A stretch of DNA of 64,000 nucleotides from Rutidosis leptorrhynchoides (taxonomy: Eukaryota > Streptophyta > Magnoliopsida > Asterales > Asteraceae). A model generated the notes under the pieces. The model was given only the letters and a program-made list of their open reading frames with translations, was not told the DNA's origin and did not search any database. Positions 53,116 through 64,000 of this stretch are shown here, in pieces. Location: NCBI RefSeq assembly GCF_046630445.1, contig NC_092335.1:312342501-312406500 (forward strand), read 5' to 3'. The translations under genes were made by a program, and so were the position numbers. The first letter of the stretch is position 1. Every line of letters begins with the position of its first letter.

Positions 53116-55213
53116 CTACTCTGGAGTTGTGGAATGAGTCTCAAGGTCAATAACAAGAACGTTGGGAGCATCTTCAACAACCTCAGGGGGAACAGGATTA
53201 ACCTCCGCCATCATAGAAAGAAGCTGTGCAGGCTTAACTTTGACCTTAGTAGACACATTTTGAACGAAGGGTGGTTCGGCTTACTCAAGTTAATCACGAG
53301 CCTCCCCTAAGAGAGAAACCCCAAGGTCAGTATATTCAGGATAGTCCTCCAAATTTACTTTCTCTTTGTCCGATAACTCCTTCAACAACTTTCTTCGTTC
53401 GTCCAACCTGGCTGCCAAAACAACATCAGATAGAAGGGAACTCAAATCAGCACTTTTGATTAGCTGACTGCGAACATGTGAAATAACTTGGGAAATCAGC
53501 TGAGAGTAATCTGACAATTCTTTCATCTTTTCTATCACCTTCGAACCACTAGCAGTCAGACTATCTACCTTACCACGAAGAGCTGAATTCTACTCAACCA
53601 ACGTAACCAATTCACCAGCTCTACCGTTTAGCTGATTCTAGAGACTCAAAACTTCCCCCTAACTGATTTCAGTTCTTGTTGGTAAGACGGAGACAACGAC
53701 AACTCTTCCTCTAACTACTTCACATGAACACCCATTAAAGTACTAATACGCCTTAACTCATCAATCTGCACGATACATTTCCTAAGCTGAATAGCAACTA
53801 AATGATTCAAAGACACCGACTGATACTATAAGAAAGCATGGGCATCAAGATACTTATTCATGTCATTAGAAAATATAACTCCCCACTTGTACGGAACAAG
53901 TGTACCAACAAGATCAAAGCAATTGGAGGAAGAAGGAACATCAGGAAAAAGAGAGTGATCTACAGAAAAAAAGGACATAAAAACAAATCTTTTATTATAA
54001 GAGAAAAAAAGGAAAAGAGGAATCTATTTATAAAGGCGATAAGATATAGGAAATACCTAAATGGGTATTATCAGCAGTGCCCTTGCTAGAATCAGCAACT
54101 TCAACAAGCTCCTGGTCAACATTCTGACCAACAAACTAGAATCAAGCTTCAACTTATTCGCAGTAGGAACATAAGGGAGAGCATCCTTCTTCGAGCTAAC
54201 ACCACTCCTTTTTCTGCTAGATACCCTAGGCCCAACACCCTTGGAGGCAACATAACTCAACGGATCATCAATTGGACCACTAACACTGGCAACACCTACC
54301 TTCAAAATACCCTTACCCTTAGGCTTAGGCTTCGGCTTCAAAGAAGCAACATCACCAGTCTTAACATTGGGTTTACTATGGCCCTCCATGAAACCTAAAC
54401 AAGTAGGAGACCCAACATCTTTTGCAACATGGGAAAAAGCTTGGGCAGCAATAGTCATTTCTTTAAGCCCATGGGATTTAACAACATTTCTCAAACACAT
54501 CTCTACAAATAAAAACATGAAAAATTAGAAGGATAACAAACAAACATCAACCATAGTAGAGTAACGACACATACCCTTCTCCCCACACAAAATCACAGGA
54601 TTCATCTAGCCCTGCTCCCAACTTGGTGCCATCTCAATTTTAAAGAAAATGGCATTCGGATACGAATAAGCAAGAATAGGATGATTTCATATCCTTATAA
54701 ATAAAGGATCATTGGTAAAACCATCAGAAATAGGTACCCATAATTCATAAGGTACTTTTGCATTCTCCTTATCACAAACAGAATGGAATTTTAAAGAATG
54801 AAAGAAAGATTTTCTCATGAAAACAAAGGAAGATTTCCAATTGCAAACATTTGGGCTGTAGGGTGAAAAGCACACATGAGGGTTTTGAGAAACCCCTTTT
54901 CTTTTCTTACGCTTTGTTACAGTAACCCATTCACCGGCATCGCTGTTTTGAAAGAAACAATGGAACAAGTCGACAGAAGGTTCACCCCATATGCTCGACA
55001 CATCACCTCAAGAGTCATAATCTTTTTTGTAGCCAAAGGATGTAAAAGAGTAATATGAGCGGAGAAGTAATCCAAAATACTCAAATAAAATTGGGAAACA
55101 GGAACCCTAACATTACAATCAGAGAGAATCTGAGTATAAACGCCGACACGATCATCGAGAAATTGAAGAATGGTTTGATTTTCAGAGGGAATTATCATAT
55201 CCCCCTCAGAAAA
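53116..55213 (-). pseudogene. putative gypsy-type transposon (PF04195-like) gene, minus strand, broken
   Basis: Read leftward from ~55198: MIIPSENQTILQFLDDRVGV, YTQILSDCNVRVPVSQFYLS, then MTLEVMCRAYGVNL. After a frameshift near 54950 come FFQNSDAGEWVTVTKRKK and YELWVPISDGFTNDP. This order matches the plant domain called 'putative gypsy type transposon'. Then come a Lys/Pro-rich linker (near 54330), GT-AG intron-like gaps (GGTATGTGTC at ~54572 to TTTTATTTGTAG at ~54502; GGTATTTCC at ~54058 to CTTTCTTATAG at ~53830), and a coiled-coil part with IEKMKELSDYSQLISQVISH and LDERRKLLKELSDKEKVNL. Stops interrupt the coiled coil near 53650-53730. Function is unknown; such proteins accompany non-autonomous or Tat-type Ty3 elements. 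Confidence 0.6.
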
Positions 55214-55637
55214 ACCTCGAGTGTTAGTTGTTCGGGCAAGTAGCGGGGAGTAACGTTACTAGTATAGATGTTAATACCAGATTACAGACCTATAATTGCA
55301 AGAAAAAAATTAAAAGAGGAAAGGAAGTGAAAATACCTTGAACAACAATGGTGGAAGATGGTAATCGGAATAAGAGGGAGAAATAGTGATAAATTGAGAA
55401 CGAAAAACCACATATTACCAAGCCGAATTGATGTCAAATCAATACAGAAACTCCTCTGTAACTACAAAAGTAAAACAAAAGGACGACCGTACCCGTGCGA
55501 AATAAAAAGGGAATAAGACAACTAAAAGGGGCAAAATGGTAATTTAAAAGAAAAGAGAGTCATTTCAGATGTCAAATCACCACCGAGTATAATGAGAGTT
55601 TAATTTCATGAAGCTTTAAGTGATGCTTCGTAAACTA

Positions 55638-55649
55638 AAACTGGGGGCT
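55638..55649 (+). other. polypurine tract-like AAACTGGGGGCT
   Basis: The tract lies directly before TGATAGTATACTCC, a plausible LTR start. Its strand is opposite to the adjacent gene, which supports the antisense-gene interpretation. Confidence 0.45.
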
Positions 55650-56990
55650 TGATAGTATACTCCGCCCCGCACGAGGTAAGGATATATACAAAGAAAGGAA
55701 CGAAGCAAACATGCGAAGCCAATTCATAACAAAGAAGTGGCATCGAGTACCACGCACTGAACCTTGGATGGATAAAAGTCAACTACAGTACCCTCATAAT
55801 AGCCCGGCGGGTCAATTGAGCAAAGATAGAAATGAGACAATGTGACTTTCGCTTTGTAAGAAGCCGAAAAGGGAAATTCAACTAATCCTTCCAAATTGTA
55901 TGGGGAATTAGCAACCTCAAAGGAAGAGAAAACTCTCTTACAAATAAGAAAACTAAATGAGACATTCTCAAACAATAATGAACCGGATTTCATATCCTCA
56001 TACTATCAACTCTCTCTCGGTGACGTAAAGTAGTTATCATACTTGCTGCCTCGGGGAATTTCCAACGAAGAGAAATTCACTCCCAATTTATCCACATTTT
56101 ATCTTCTTCGTGACCTGACGTTCGCATACTTATCCCTTTGATAAGATCCACCAAGAATTGTACAAACAACCAACAAGCTTATCGTCCATTTCTTTCACAG
56201 CCTTGTTAGCATATTTCACGAAGAAAAATGCATAAAAACATACTATCTCTCACTCCACCATGATGTTGATGATAGAACAAAGCCGATTGAATGAATCGAG
56301 AAGAATACTCGAAGAGAAATTCCAAAACCAGCGACCAATAAAGACAATGAACCCACACCATCATCGACGTCCCCTCTAGTGGACAGATAGAGAAACATGC
56401 GAACCATCGAGAGAGAACACGCCTACTGAATGCTAAACCTTCAATACTTTTCACCACATCTACAAAATTGAGATGCGTTATGGGAAAACTTGGAAGAATT
56501 GAAAGGTTGAGTAGTAGCCACGTCGGACCAGGGCACGCGGGGTGGATAGAAAATTTCTGAAAAGTAGTCGTTAAAGAAAGAAAATGTGGGTTTGAAACCA
56601 TATATTATACGGAGAGAAAAAGTTGCAGTGAATGAATTTTGTGATATAAATAGAAATTTGATTGTTATAATGTTTCTTATCTTTCACCACTAGGACAGAA
56701 GTTAGCCCGATCTTTTTTTTCACCTTTTAATTTTTCGTTTATTGAAACTTAAAAAACAGAACAAGGATTATAGCACCAGTAGTAGCTGATCCAGGAATCA
56801 TGGTTACTGGTGTCACTCGTAAAGCCCAAAATATTTTATACTAGATGGTTTATGCTTTTGATGCCCCGAATGAGATAACAAAATTTTCCCTTTTTAAACT
56901 TTTATGAGAAATTATATTTCATGTCAATTTTATACTATTATGTGTAGGGGAGAGATCATGGAAAAGTGACATATCAAGAGAAGCAGTGAA
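55650..56990 (+). repeat. probable 3' LTR of the Tat-like element
   Basis: It starts TGATAGTATACTCCGCCCC after the PPT-like tract. There is a TATAAATAG box at 56645 on the plus strand about 1 kb in, as expected for U3. The right end is uncertain and merges into the TA run at 56993. Minus-strand ORFs at 55724-55993 and 56206-56601 have no recognisable domain and are left uncalled. Confidence 0.45.
56645..56653 (+). promoter_or_regulatory. TATA box of the probable LTR promoter
   Basis: TATAAATAG matches the plant TATA consensus. A start site would fall ~30 bp downstream, near 56680. Confidence 0.5.
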
Positions 56991-56991
56991 G

Positions 56992-56992
<1 letters not shown>

Positions 56993-57062
<70 letters not shown>
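56993..57062. repeat. (TA)n microsatellite at the edge of LTR H
   Basis: About 70 bp of TA ending one base before TGTGATGATCC. Confidence 0.95.
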
Positions 57063-57066
<4 letters not shown>

Positions 57067-59008
57067 GATGATCCTTCCAAATCCCTTTAGACGAATACAT
57101 CATTCATTGATTTCATAATGAGGTTTTGACCTCTATATGATACGTTTTGTAAACATTGCATTCTTTTGAAAAGGCGCACCATCAATGAATATCTAATTCC
57201 AAGGTCTTTAACATCTGATGATTTCTACATATAGACAATCACCGTAAATAATAGTTTACAATACTACATCCGTTGACAATGCAGTCAAAATAAGATACAT
57301 GGTGATGATTTTGTGAATGCAAATTTTCTTGAATAAAGCATGTATGACTCCATGCACATAGCTTGTATAACGTATAAGCAAACAGCGGAAGACTTCTAGA
57401 AACCTGAGAATAAACATGCTTAAAAGTGTCAACACAAAGGTTGGTGATTTCATAGTTTTAATGTTGCGCATAATCTGTATATAAAGGTGAATCACAAATT
57501 TTCAATTGTTTCATCCAGAAACGTTTATCAAAATATTCTACGAAATTGAGCACCCTGGTAACTAAACTTAACATATATATAATTTATACTCTTTGTATAA
57601 TCATCTTAATAATACACGCAAACCAACGTGTATGCTTCTCAAATAGCATACGTCCGTTAAAAGGCTAGTGCTCTAGCTCGGACGGGGATATCAAGCCCTA
57701 TGGATCCATATACTACTACTCGCGCCCACCAGTTCTTATAACCGGCAGTTACTAGTTACCAAAGCTAAGGGATTTTCGGTTCAAACTCGGTGTAGAATTT
57801 AGTATGTACTTGTATCCATTACGTTTAAAATAAAGTGCATGTATTCTCAGCCCAAAAATATAGATTGCAAAAGCAATTAAAAGGGGAGCAAATGAAACTC
57901 ACCTTAGCAGCACATAAGGTCATTCACCGAAATGTGACCGAAACTCGGAATATAAAATAACCGTAGATCTCAACCTAGAGAACATATGTTGGTCAATACA
58001 TGTTTAACAAGCTAGGTCGGGTCATAGTGTATCACAATCCTAATGCTCGAGACCGACATGTGAAAGTTAACAAAAGTCATTTCAAAAGTCAACCTGACTC
58101 AATATGATCTTTAAATCTATACATATTTATTATATTAACATAGTATAAGTCTTGATAGTTGAACGAATTTATAGTTTATCAAACTCAAAACATTATTTAT
58201 TTCAAGAGTTATATTGTATTTGAATGATCATGGCAATTGGATATATTTTAACATTTAATATAGTTTCCCAATACTTGTAAAACCATATTTAGTATTTATA
58301 AAGCTTTAAAACATGATAAGACAGTCAACTTTGACAATTGATCAACAAAACGAGATGTGCCTTATATAGAAATTCATTTATTCGATTAGTAAAAACAATT
58401 CCATTTATCAATCTCTTAGACAAGTTGTTTAAATATTAATTTACAGTTTCAAACATAATTTCAATTAACGTTAATCATGATTCAGTTGACCATATCTTTT
58501 AATCTGTTCCTCGAAAACACACGATTTCTAAATGAAAAGTTAATAATTTTTCGCCAGCTTTCCAAAAACATGCATATCATATACTTTATATCAGTAGCAT
58601 ATGTATCAAATTCGTAAATCATCATAAACTATCTATCGACAAAATTAAAGCATACAAGCATGCATAAACATATATACTCGAGCACTAGACATGGATACAC
58701 TATTAATATATAAAAATTAAATTACGAGTACTCACGTATCAATATTGAGATTCAATATTGCAGGAAAGGTACGTAGACGCAACGGAGATGATAAACACTA
58801 AATTGACCTCACGAGCATACCCATGAACCATACCCATCACCTCCATAGCTATAACCCATAATTTCCTTAGCCCTATCCTACTCGAAAAATCTATTTTTAA
58901 ATTACTCCATCAATACTCCGTCGTAGTATTTTATGTATAAATATTAATATTATCGCTCCTAATACTACTAATACTTGTAATAATAAGATTAATAATAATA
59001 ATACTCTT

Positions 59009-59130
<122 letters not shown>

Positions 59131-59629
59131 GAGAGATCGAGAGGTTGAGTGCATCAAAACTGGAACCAGCATCGGGTTAGTTTTATAGATGTGAGCTACC
59201 ACCGACACTCATACGATCGCATGAGTGTCTAACATCAATTTCATGCGAGCGCATGACAAAAAACAATACTGGCACACGGTTTATGTCTTCCCTCATCGAC
59301 ATAATCATTAATTATTTATTATTATATATAAATTATTATTTAATCTATATAATTAATTATATATTATATTATATTTACGTTCATGGTAAAAATGTAATTT
59401 TTACTCAAATGACTCGTACGTTGTCACTCGACTCATGTACCACTTTCGGTTTTTCGAACGCACTTTCGTACATTTAGAAAACTAGCCTTTTACGTTACGC
59501 GACGTGTACTCTTATTAATAATTTGACTTACTCATCAATAAATTATCTTATAAAAAATGTAACTTATAAAATTGAGCGTTGTGGTCATTTGCTTCTATAA
59601 ATCAGTGGCTCGTTGTTTATCAAAATATA

Positions 59630-62031
59630 TTATTTTAATAAACGAGTATCGTCCCATTAGTCTAATAGGTTGCTACTACAAAATCCTTGCTAAAGTCTTA
59701 TCTTCCCTAAATAGAAAAGTTATTCCTTGTCTCATTGATGATGTCCAAAGTGCATTTATAAAGGGAAGATACATTATGGATGGTGCTCTTATTGCTAGCG
59801 AGGCTATCGAGTACTTGAGCAAGAATAGAAAGAAAAGTCTCATTTTTAAAGTAGACTTCGAGAAGGCTTTCTATAGCTTAGATTGGGATTTTTTGTTCGA
59901 GATTATGGAGAGGATGGGATTTGGTGCTAAATGGAGAAAGTGGATACTAGCTTGTCTAAATTCGGCTTCCATTTCTATTTTGATAATGGCTCCCCTACAC
60001 ATGAGTTTAAGCTCGAGAGAGGGGTCCGACAAGGAGACCCTCTTTCTCCATTCCTATTTATTATAGCGGCGGAAGGTCTGAACTTGCTCACCAAAAAAGC
60101 TATTGAATGTGGACTATTCAGGGGGGTTGAAATTGGCTCAGAAAAAGTCTTACTCTCGCACCTGCAATACGCGGATGACACGATCTTTCTAGGTGAATGG
60201 AGTAGGCAAAATTTTTGTAATCTCATGAAACTTCTTGGTTGCTTTGAGAAGGCTTTGGGTCTAAAAGTCAACTACCACAAGAGTCTTATTTACGGTTTAG
60301 GGGTAATAAAAAAGGAAACCGAAAGAATGGCACTCCGGGTTGGTTGTAAAGTTGGTGAACTTCCCTTCACCTATTTGGGGTTACCAATTGGTCAAAATAT
60401 GAATCGTGCTAAGAATTGGAAGCCCGTGGTTGAAAAGTTTACTTCGAGACTTGCGGATTGGAAAGCTAGGACGATTTCCTTTGGTGGAAGACTAACGCTT
60501 GTTAAATCGATTCTTAATAGTTTACCACTATATTATTTCTCACTCTTTCGTGCCCCGTCGAGTGTTATTAAGTGTCTAGAGAGTATTAGAAGAAATTTCT
60601 TTTGGGGCGGGTCGTGTGATCTCACAAAAATGTCTTGGGTCAAGTGGGAGGATACCCTTTTACCTTATGGTGAGGGGGGTCTCAACATCGGGTCCCTTAA
60701 AGGGAAAAATTTGGCTCTCTTGGGGAAATGGTTTTGGCGGGCAAAAACCGAGTCTAATGCATTTTGGGTTTCCATTTTAAAAAGCATACACGGTCCCAAC
60801 GGATTACTCATACCTTCGGGCCCTAACAAGCCTAAAGGGAAGGGCGGCGTGTGGCTTAATATTGTTCGTGCAGGTTATTCAATCGAGAAGTCTGGAATAC
60901 CATTCAGCAAGTCCTTTTGCAAGATTATTGGTGACGGTGGTTCTACTCATTTCTGAGAGGATGTGTGGCTAACTGATGAGACATTAAACATCAAATTCAA
61001 ACGCCTTTTCCACCTTGATGCGGATCCAAGTATTATGGTTCGGGACAGAATAACATGGAATGCAGATTCGTGGCAGAGTTCGTGGAATTAGAAGCGTGAG
61101 CTGCGAGGTCGTGCAATCGGAGATCTTTGTTTACTAACCGATTTGTTGAATTCTTATGTGAAACAGGATAGGTGCCGAGATGTTTGGTTTTGGAAGCTTG
61201 CAACAAATGGCAAATTCAAAACCAAAATATTAGCAAGGCTTATAGACGAGAACACGATCATGGAAAATAGATTCAGAGAAGAAACGTTCAAAAACAACTT
61301 AGTTTCGGGAAAGGTTGGAATCTTTATTTGGCGTGTCTTAAAAAATAGACTACCTACTCATATTGAACTTGACAAGAGGGGGATTGACTTAGATTCCGTG
61401 AGGTGTCCGTTATGCGACGATGGCTTGGAATCAATCGACCATGCCTTATTATTTTGTAAACACTCGTTCGAAGTTTGGGATAGAGTATACAAGTGGTGGA
61501 ATTTGGGTCCGGTTACAAGATTAAGTATTAATGAAGCGTTCCGTGGTGAAAACAATCATTCAATGTCGTGGGTGGGATGTCAAATTTGGCAAGCTTTGGA
61601 GTGGACGTGCGCATACTTAATTTGGAAGAATCGTAATTCTAAAGTATTCTCAAACAAATCGTGGAATGGCCCGATGGCATTGATGGAAATACAACTCAAA
61701 ACGTTCGAATGGATCACTTCGCATTCAAATAAATTGAAGATCGACTGAATTTAATGGCTTTTGGATCCTAGCATCTACGTCTACTAGGATGTAACTGTTC
61801 GTGTCAGTAGGGTGTCTCGTGTACAAGTCTTATGTTCTGCTCCTTTCTTCGTGTTGTTTTAGTCTCGCGTATCTTGTGTAGTGTAGCTAGTTGCGTCCTC
61901 TGCAACTCTTGTTGTTTGTTGTGGCCTCCTGATCATCATGTTGGCCCTTTCGTGTAGCACTGTGAGCTTGGCCTTGTTAACGGCCTTCTTGTGTTTTAAT
62001 ACATAACGTTGCTTTTCGAAGAAAAAAAATC
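59630..62031 (+). mobile_element. 5'-truncated L1-type LINE
   Basis: It starts inside the reverse transcriptase and ends with a 3' untranslated stretch (TTTTAATACATAACGTTGCT) and a short A run at 62022-62029. Truncation at the 5' end and the A tail are typical of target-primed insertion. I could not identify a target-site duplication. It lies on the plus strand within the minus-strand LTR H. Confidence 0.85.
59636..61748 (+). pseudogene. LINE reverse transcriptase, broken
   Basis: The remnant starts at NEYRPISLIGCYYKILAKVL and continues with SAFIKGRYIMDGALIASEAI and IFKVDFEKAF (catalytic aspartate). A frameshift near 59985 follows, then LERGVRQGDPLSPFLFIIAA and the catalytic LQYADDTIF. Further on are the thumb region, a TGA at 60954-60956 and a TAG at 61089-61091, both replacing tryptophan codons. 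The C-terminus carries the zf-RVT region (FIWRVLKNRLPTHIELDKRG, CPLCDDGLESIDHALLFCKH). The endonuclease and ORF1 are missing. It cannot encode an active enzyme. Confidence 0.93.
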
Positions 62032-62050
62032 AGGACGTTTTATGACTAAG

Positions 62051-62051
<1 letters not shown>

Positions 62052-62109
<58 letters not shown>
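62052..62109. repeat. (TA)n microsatellite
   Basis: About 58 bp of TA in the first 160 bp of LTR H, the position where D's LTR also has a TA run. Confidence 0.95.
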
Positions 62110-62112
<3 letters not shown>

Positions 62113-62204
62113 GAATTGTAAATTTGTACGTAATATATATGTTTGAAATATTTATCTAATGATATAAAGATAAAGTTTAAATTTGTTCAGAAATTTTCGG
62201 ATCG

Positions 62205-62316
<112 letters not shown>

Positions 62317-62344
62317 TTTTTAACAAATTACAAACATTAAGATT

Positions 62345-63360
62345 ATGTGTTTTGGGTTTAGTCCCTAAATTCAAACCCTAAACCCGGAACTCTTAACTGT
62401 TCGGGTTAAAAATTCAATCAAAATCCAAAATCTAAACCCTAAATCCTAATCTCTAAACCCTAAATCCTAATCTCTACACCCTATTTCTAAACCCTAATTT
62501 CTAAACCCTAATTTTTAAATCCTAATTTCTAAATAACATTCATCACAATGAATGTTATTTTGCGTTTTTTTAAGTGTAAATGATAACATTTATCACAAAG
62601 TGTATTTTTAAAATATTAATATTTTTACCTAATTTTAATGTTTGTAAACAAAGTTTTTTAAAAAACAAAAAAAAATTACTTTCCTTTCTCCGTATAACCA
62701 ATCGAGAGGAAGCGAGGGGAAGCAAATTTTTTTTTTTATAGTTTTTTTGGAAATTTTTTTCATGCATCAAGATCACACAAAAATATGAACAATTAAAAAG
62801 GCACTTCGTGATGAATGTTATTATTTAGGCGGGTAAACGATCGACAAAAATAACATTTAAGATAATATTGATCGTGAAAAATGTTAACGTTTTTTTCATG
62901 TTTTGTGAAGTACTTTTTGTCAAAATTTAACCCGATTTAGAGTTTAGGGTTTTGGGTTTACTGTTTAGGGTTTAGTTCCCTACACCTAAAACCCTAAACC
63001 TTAAACCTTAAACCCTAAACTCCAAACCGTTCGTGTTAAAAACTCAATCTAAATCCTAAATCTAAACCCTAAATCTAAACCATAACCCCTAAATTTCTAA
63101 ACCCTAATATCTAAACCATAACCCCTAAATTTCTAAACCCTAATATCTAAAACCTCAAAATACGCTCGAAAAACACGATAATTGTTATATATTAATTCTT
63201 TGAGCATTTTCGGGCTAAAATAAAAACATTTATCACAAAGTGGCTTTATTAGATGTTCATATTTTCATCCAATCTATAATGTTCGTGAACAAAATTTTTT
63301 CAAAAAGTGAAAAAAAAAATTATGCTTCCCCCCGCTTCCCCCTAATTGGTTACTTCCCCC
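62345..63360. repeat. fold-back region with degenerate telomere-like CCCTAAA repeats
   Basis: CCCTAAA-like units are dense at 62375-62530 and 62935-63160. A direct repeat starts AACATTTATCACAAAGTG (about 62585 and 63226). GAGGAAGCGAGGGGAAGC at ~62706 is the imperfect inverse of GCTTCCCCCCGCTTCCCCC at ~63325, and CACTTCGTGATGAATGTTAT at ~62801 is the near inverse of the ACATTCATCACAATG region at ~62537. The whole resembles a fold-back or MITE-like repeat; the family is unknown to me. Confidence 0.55.
62532..62559. repeat. perfect 12-bp hairpin
   Basis: AATAACATTCAT and ATGAATGTTATT are exact reverse complements separated by CACA. Confidence 0.9.
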
Positions 63361-63361
63361 T

Positions 63362-63364
<3 letters not shown>

Positions 63365-63450
<86 letters not shown>
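63365..63450. repeat. (TA)n microsatellite
   Basis: About 86 bp of TA. Confidence 0.95.
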
Positions 63451-63456
<6 letters not shown>

Positions 63457-63469
63457 AAGGCTATGATTG

Positions 63470-63920
63470 AGATGCAGGTGAACGGAAACTAAAAGACTCC
63501 ATTTTATCTGGTCTCGAGGCCCTCGGGAGTAGTGCCCCCCGGGTCTTTGCTAATCGAACGATGCGTCTCTATACCCTCAAAATCTGGTAACAGGGACTTC
63601 AATAAAAGCTCAGTACCTTTTGATTATGGTATGGTATTGTCAGATCCGAACATAGGGCTACTTTATTAGTTTGCCATATCTGCACTAGGTGTTTATGGAA
63701 TTATTATAGCATGTCGGTCTAGTAATTAGGGGGCGGCCGTTCGGTCACCTATGATACTAGGACCAATAGGTCAAAAATGGGTTTGTGCCGGAGGTATTGA
63801 ACGATCCACTCTACACAGGTGTGGGTTTACAGGGCTCATAAATTCTTTTTTAATTCTTTTTTAATTCTTTGTATTATCCTCTTTGATATTGCATCGGTCT
63901 CGGTAGTCCTTGCTTTTTTG
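63470..63920. other. unassigned, GC-richer tail
   Basis: No ORF with recognisable homology. The composition (GGTCTCGAGGCCCTCGGGAG, GGGGGGCGGCCGTTCGG-like) differs from the flanking AT-rich DNA. TTTTTAATTC repeats near 63847 recall retroelement 3' ends, but nothing decisive is seen. Confidence 0.3.
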
Positions 63921-63921
63921 T

Positions 63922-63929
<8 letters not shown>

Positions 63930-63987
<58 letters not shown>

Positions 63988-64000
63988 TACATATATATAT
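63930..64000. repeat. (TA)n / (TACATA)n microsatellite to the window end
   Basis: TA and CATA units running out of the window. Confidence 0.9.

Larger units (their letters stand above)
51265..56990 (+). mobile_element. Tat-like Ty3 remnant with satellite and antisense gene
   Basis: The sequence changes character here, with fewer TA runs and higher GC. In order: ~270 bp unassigned, a ~97-bp satellite (51540-52870), a minus-strand gene with a putative gypsy-type transposon domain (53116-55213), a PPT-like tract (55638-55649) and a probable 3' LTR with a TATA box. Tat-lineage elements are known to carry 3' tandem repeats and, in some cases, an antisense ORF before the 3' LTR, which fits a plus-strand element missing its 5' half. 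The alternative is a minus-strand element whose gag-like gene is this gene. Confidence 0.55.

Noticed and set aside
59540..59640. Target-site duplication for the LINE
   Set aside because: No repeat of the sequence after the A tail (TCAGGACGTTTT) was found upstream of the truncation point.

Overview
This window looks like plant nuclear heterochromatin. It is AT-rich, holds no intact host gene that I can recognise, and is almost entirely LTR retrotransposons inserted into one another. The evidence is plant-type: primer sites matching the 3' end of initiator methionine tRNA, a Ty3 chromovirus of Tekay type whose pol ends in a chromodomain, an L1-type plant LINE, and a gene remnant resembling the plant 'putative gypsy-type transposon' domain. 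The shared long LTR family (start TGTGACGACCCGGAAATTTCC or TGTAGTGACCC) reminds me of Asteraceae repeats; that placement is a low-confidence impression.

Layout. 1-3280: old gene-poor flank, perhaps a decayed Copia-like element, with local tandem repeats. 3281-3869: truncated LTR ('A'). 3870-28934: element B, the only one with gag-pol, with 3.47-kb LTRs. Between PBS and gag it carries two extra ORFs, an acidic protein and an intact 230-aa F-box-like protein. 11027-23195: element D, inserted between B's protease and reverse transcriptase (TSD TTCCC); it is non-autonomous. 28935-44311: element C, inserted into B's 3' LTR and then truncated. 31452-41614: element E, inserted into C's 5' LTR (TSD TCTAT), itself hit by a minus-strand solo LTR at 36033-37498 (TSD CTTTG). 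45531-50380: element F, an apparent 4.85-kb solo LTR (TSD TTGCA) inside LTR remnant G (44312-45530 and 50386-51264). 51265-56990: a Tat-like remnant with a hairpin-rich satellite, a minus-strand gene with apparent introns, a polypurine tract and a 3' LTR. 57064-62209: minus-strand LTR H, split by a broken LINE. 62345-64000: telomere-like and fold-back repeats and an unassigned tail.

How the parts relate. B has a complete but broken gag-pol. D, E and C share B's primer site and LTR class; D and E also keep a B-like 3' PPT (C's 3' end is lost). None of them has gag-pol. Instead they carry a small ORF1 after the PBS, an internal hairpin copy of the PPT motif, fragments that read as host poly(A)-binding protein, and a conserved antisense membrane peptide. 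They look like parasites mobilised by B-like partners, which I infer rather than see.

The observations I rate highest are: (1) the F-box protein carried by B; (2) poly(A)-binding-protein fragments in D and E; (3) a 12-nt inverted pair, GATTCACGAACC / GGTTCGTGAATC, bracketing a hypervariable 0.4-3.5 kb centre in most of these LTRs; (4) a second, palindromic copy of the PPT motif inside every internal region; (5) a tRNA-like A-box/B-box/T-run cassette inside three LTR types. All comparisons were made by eye.
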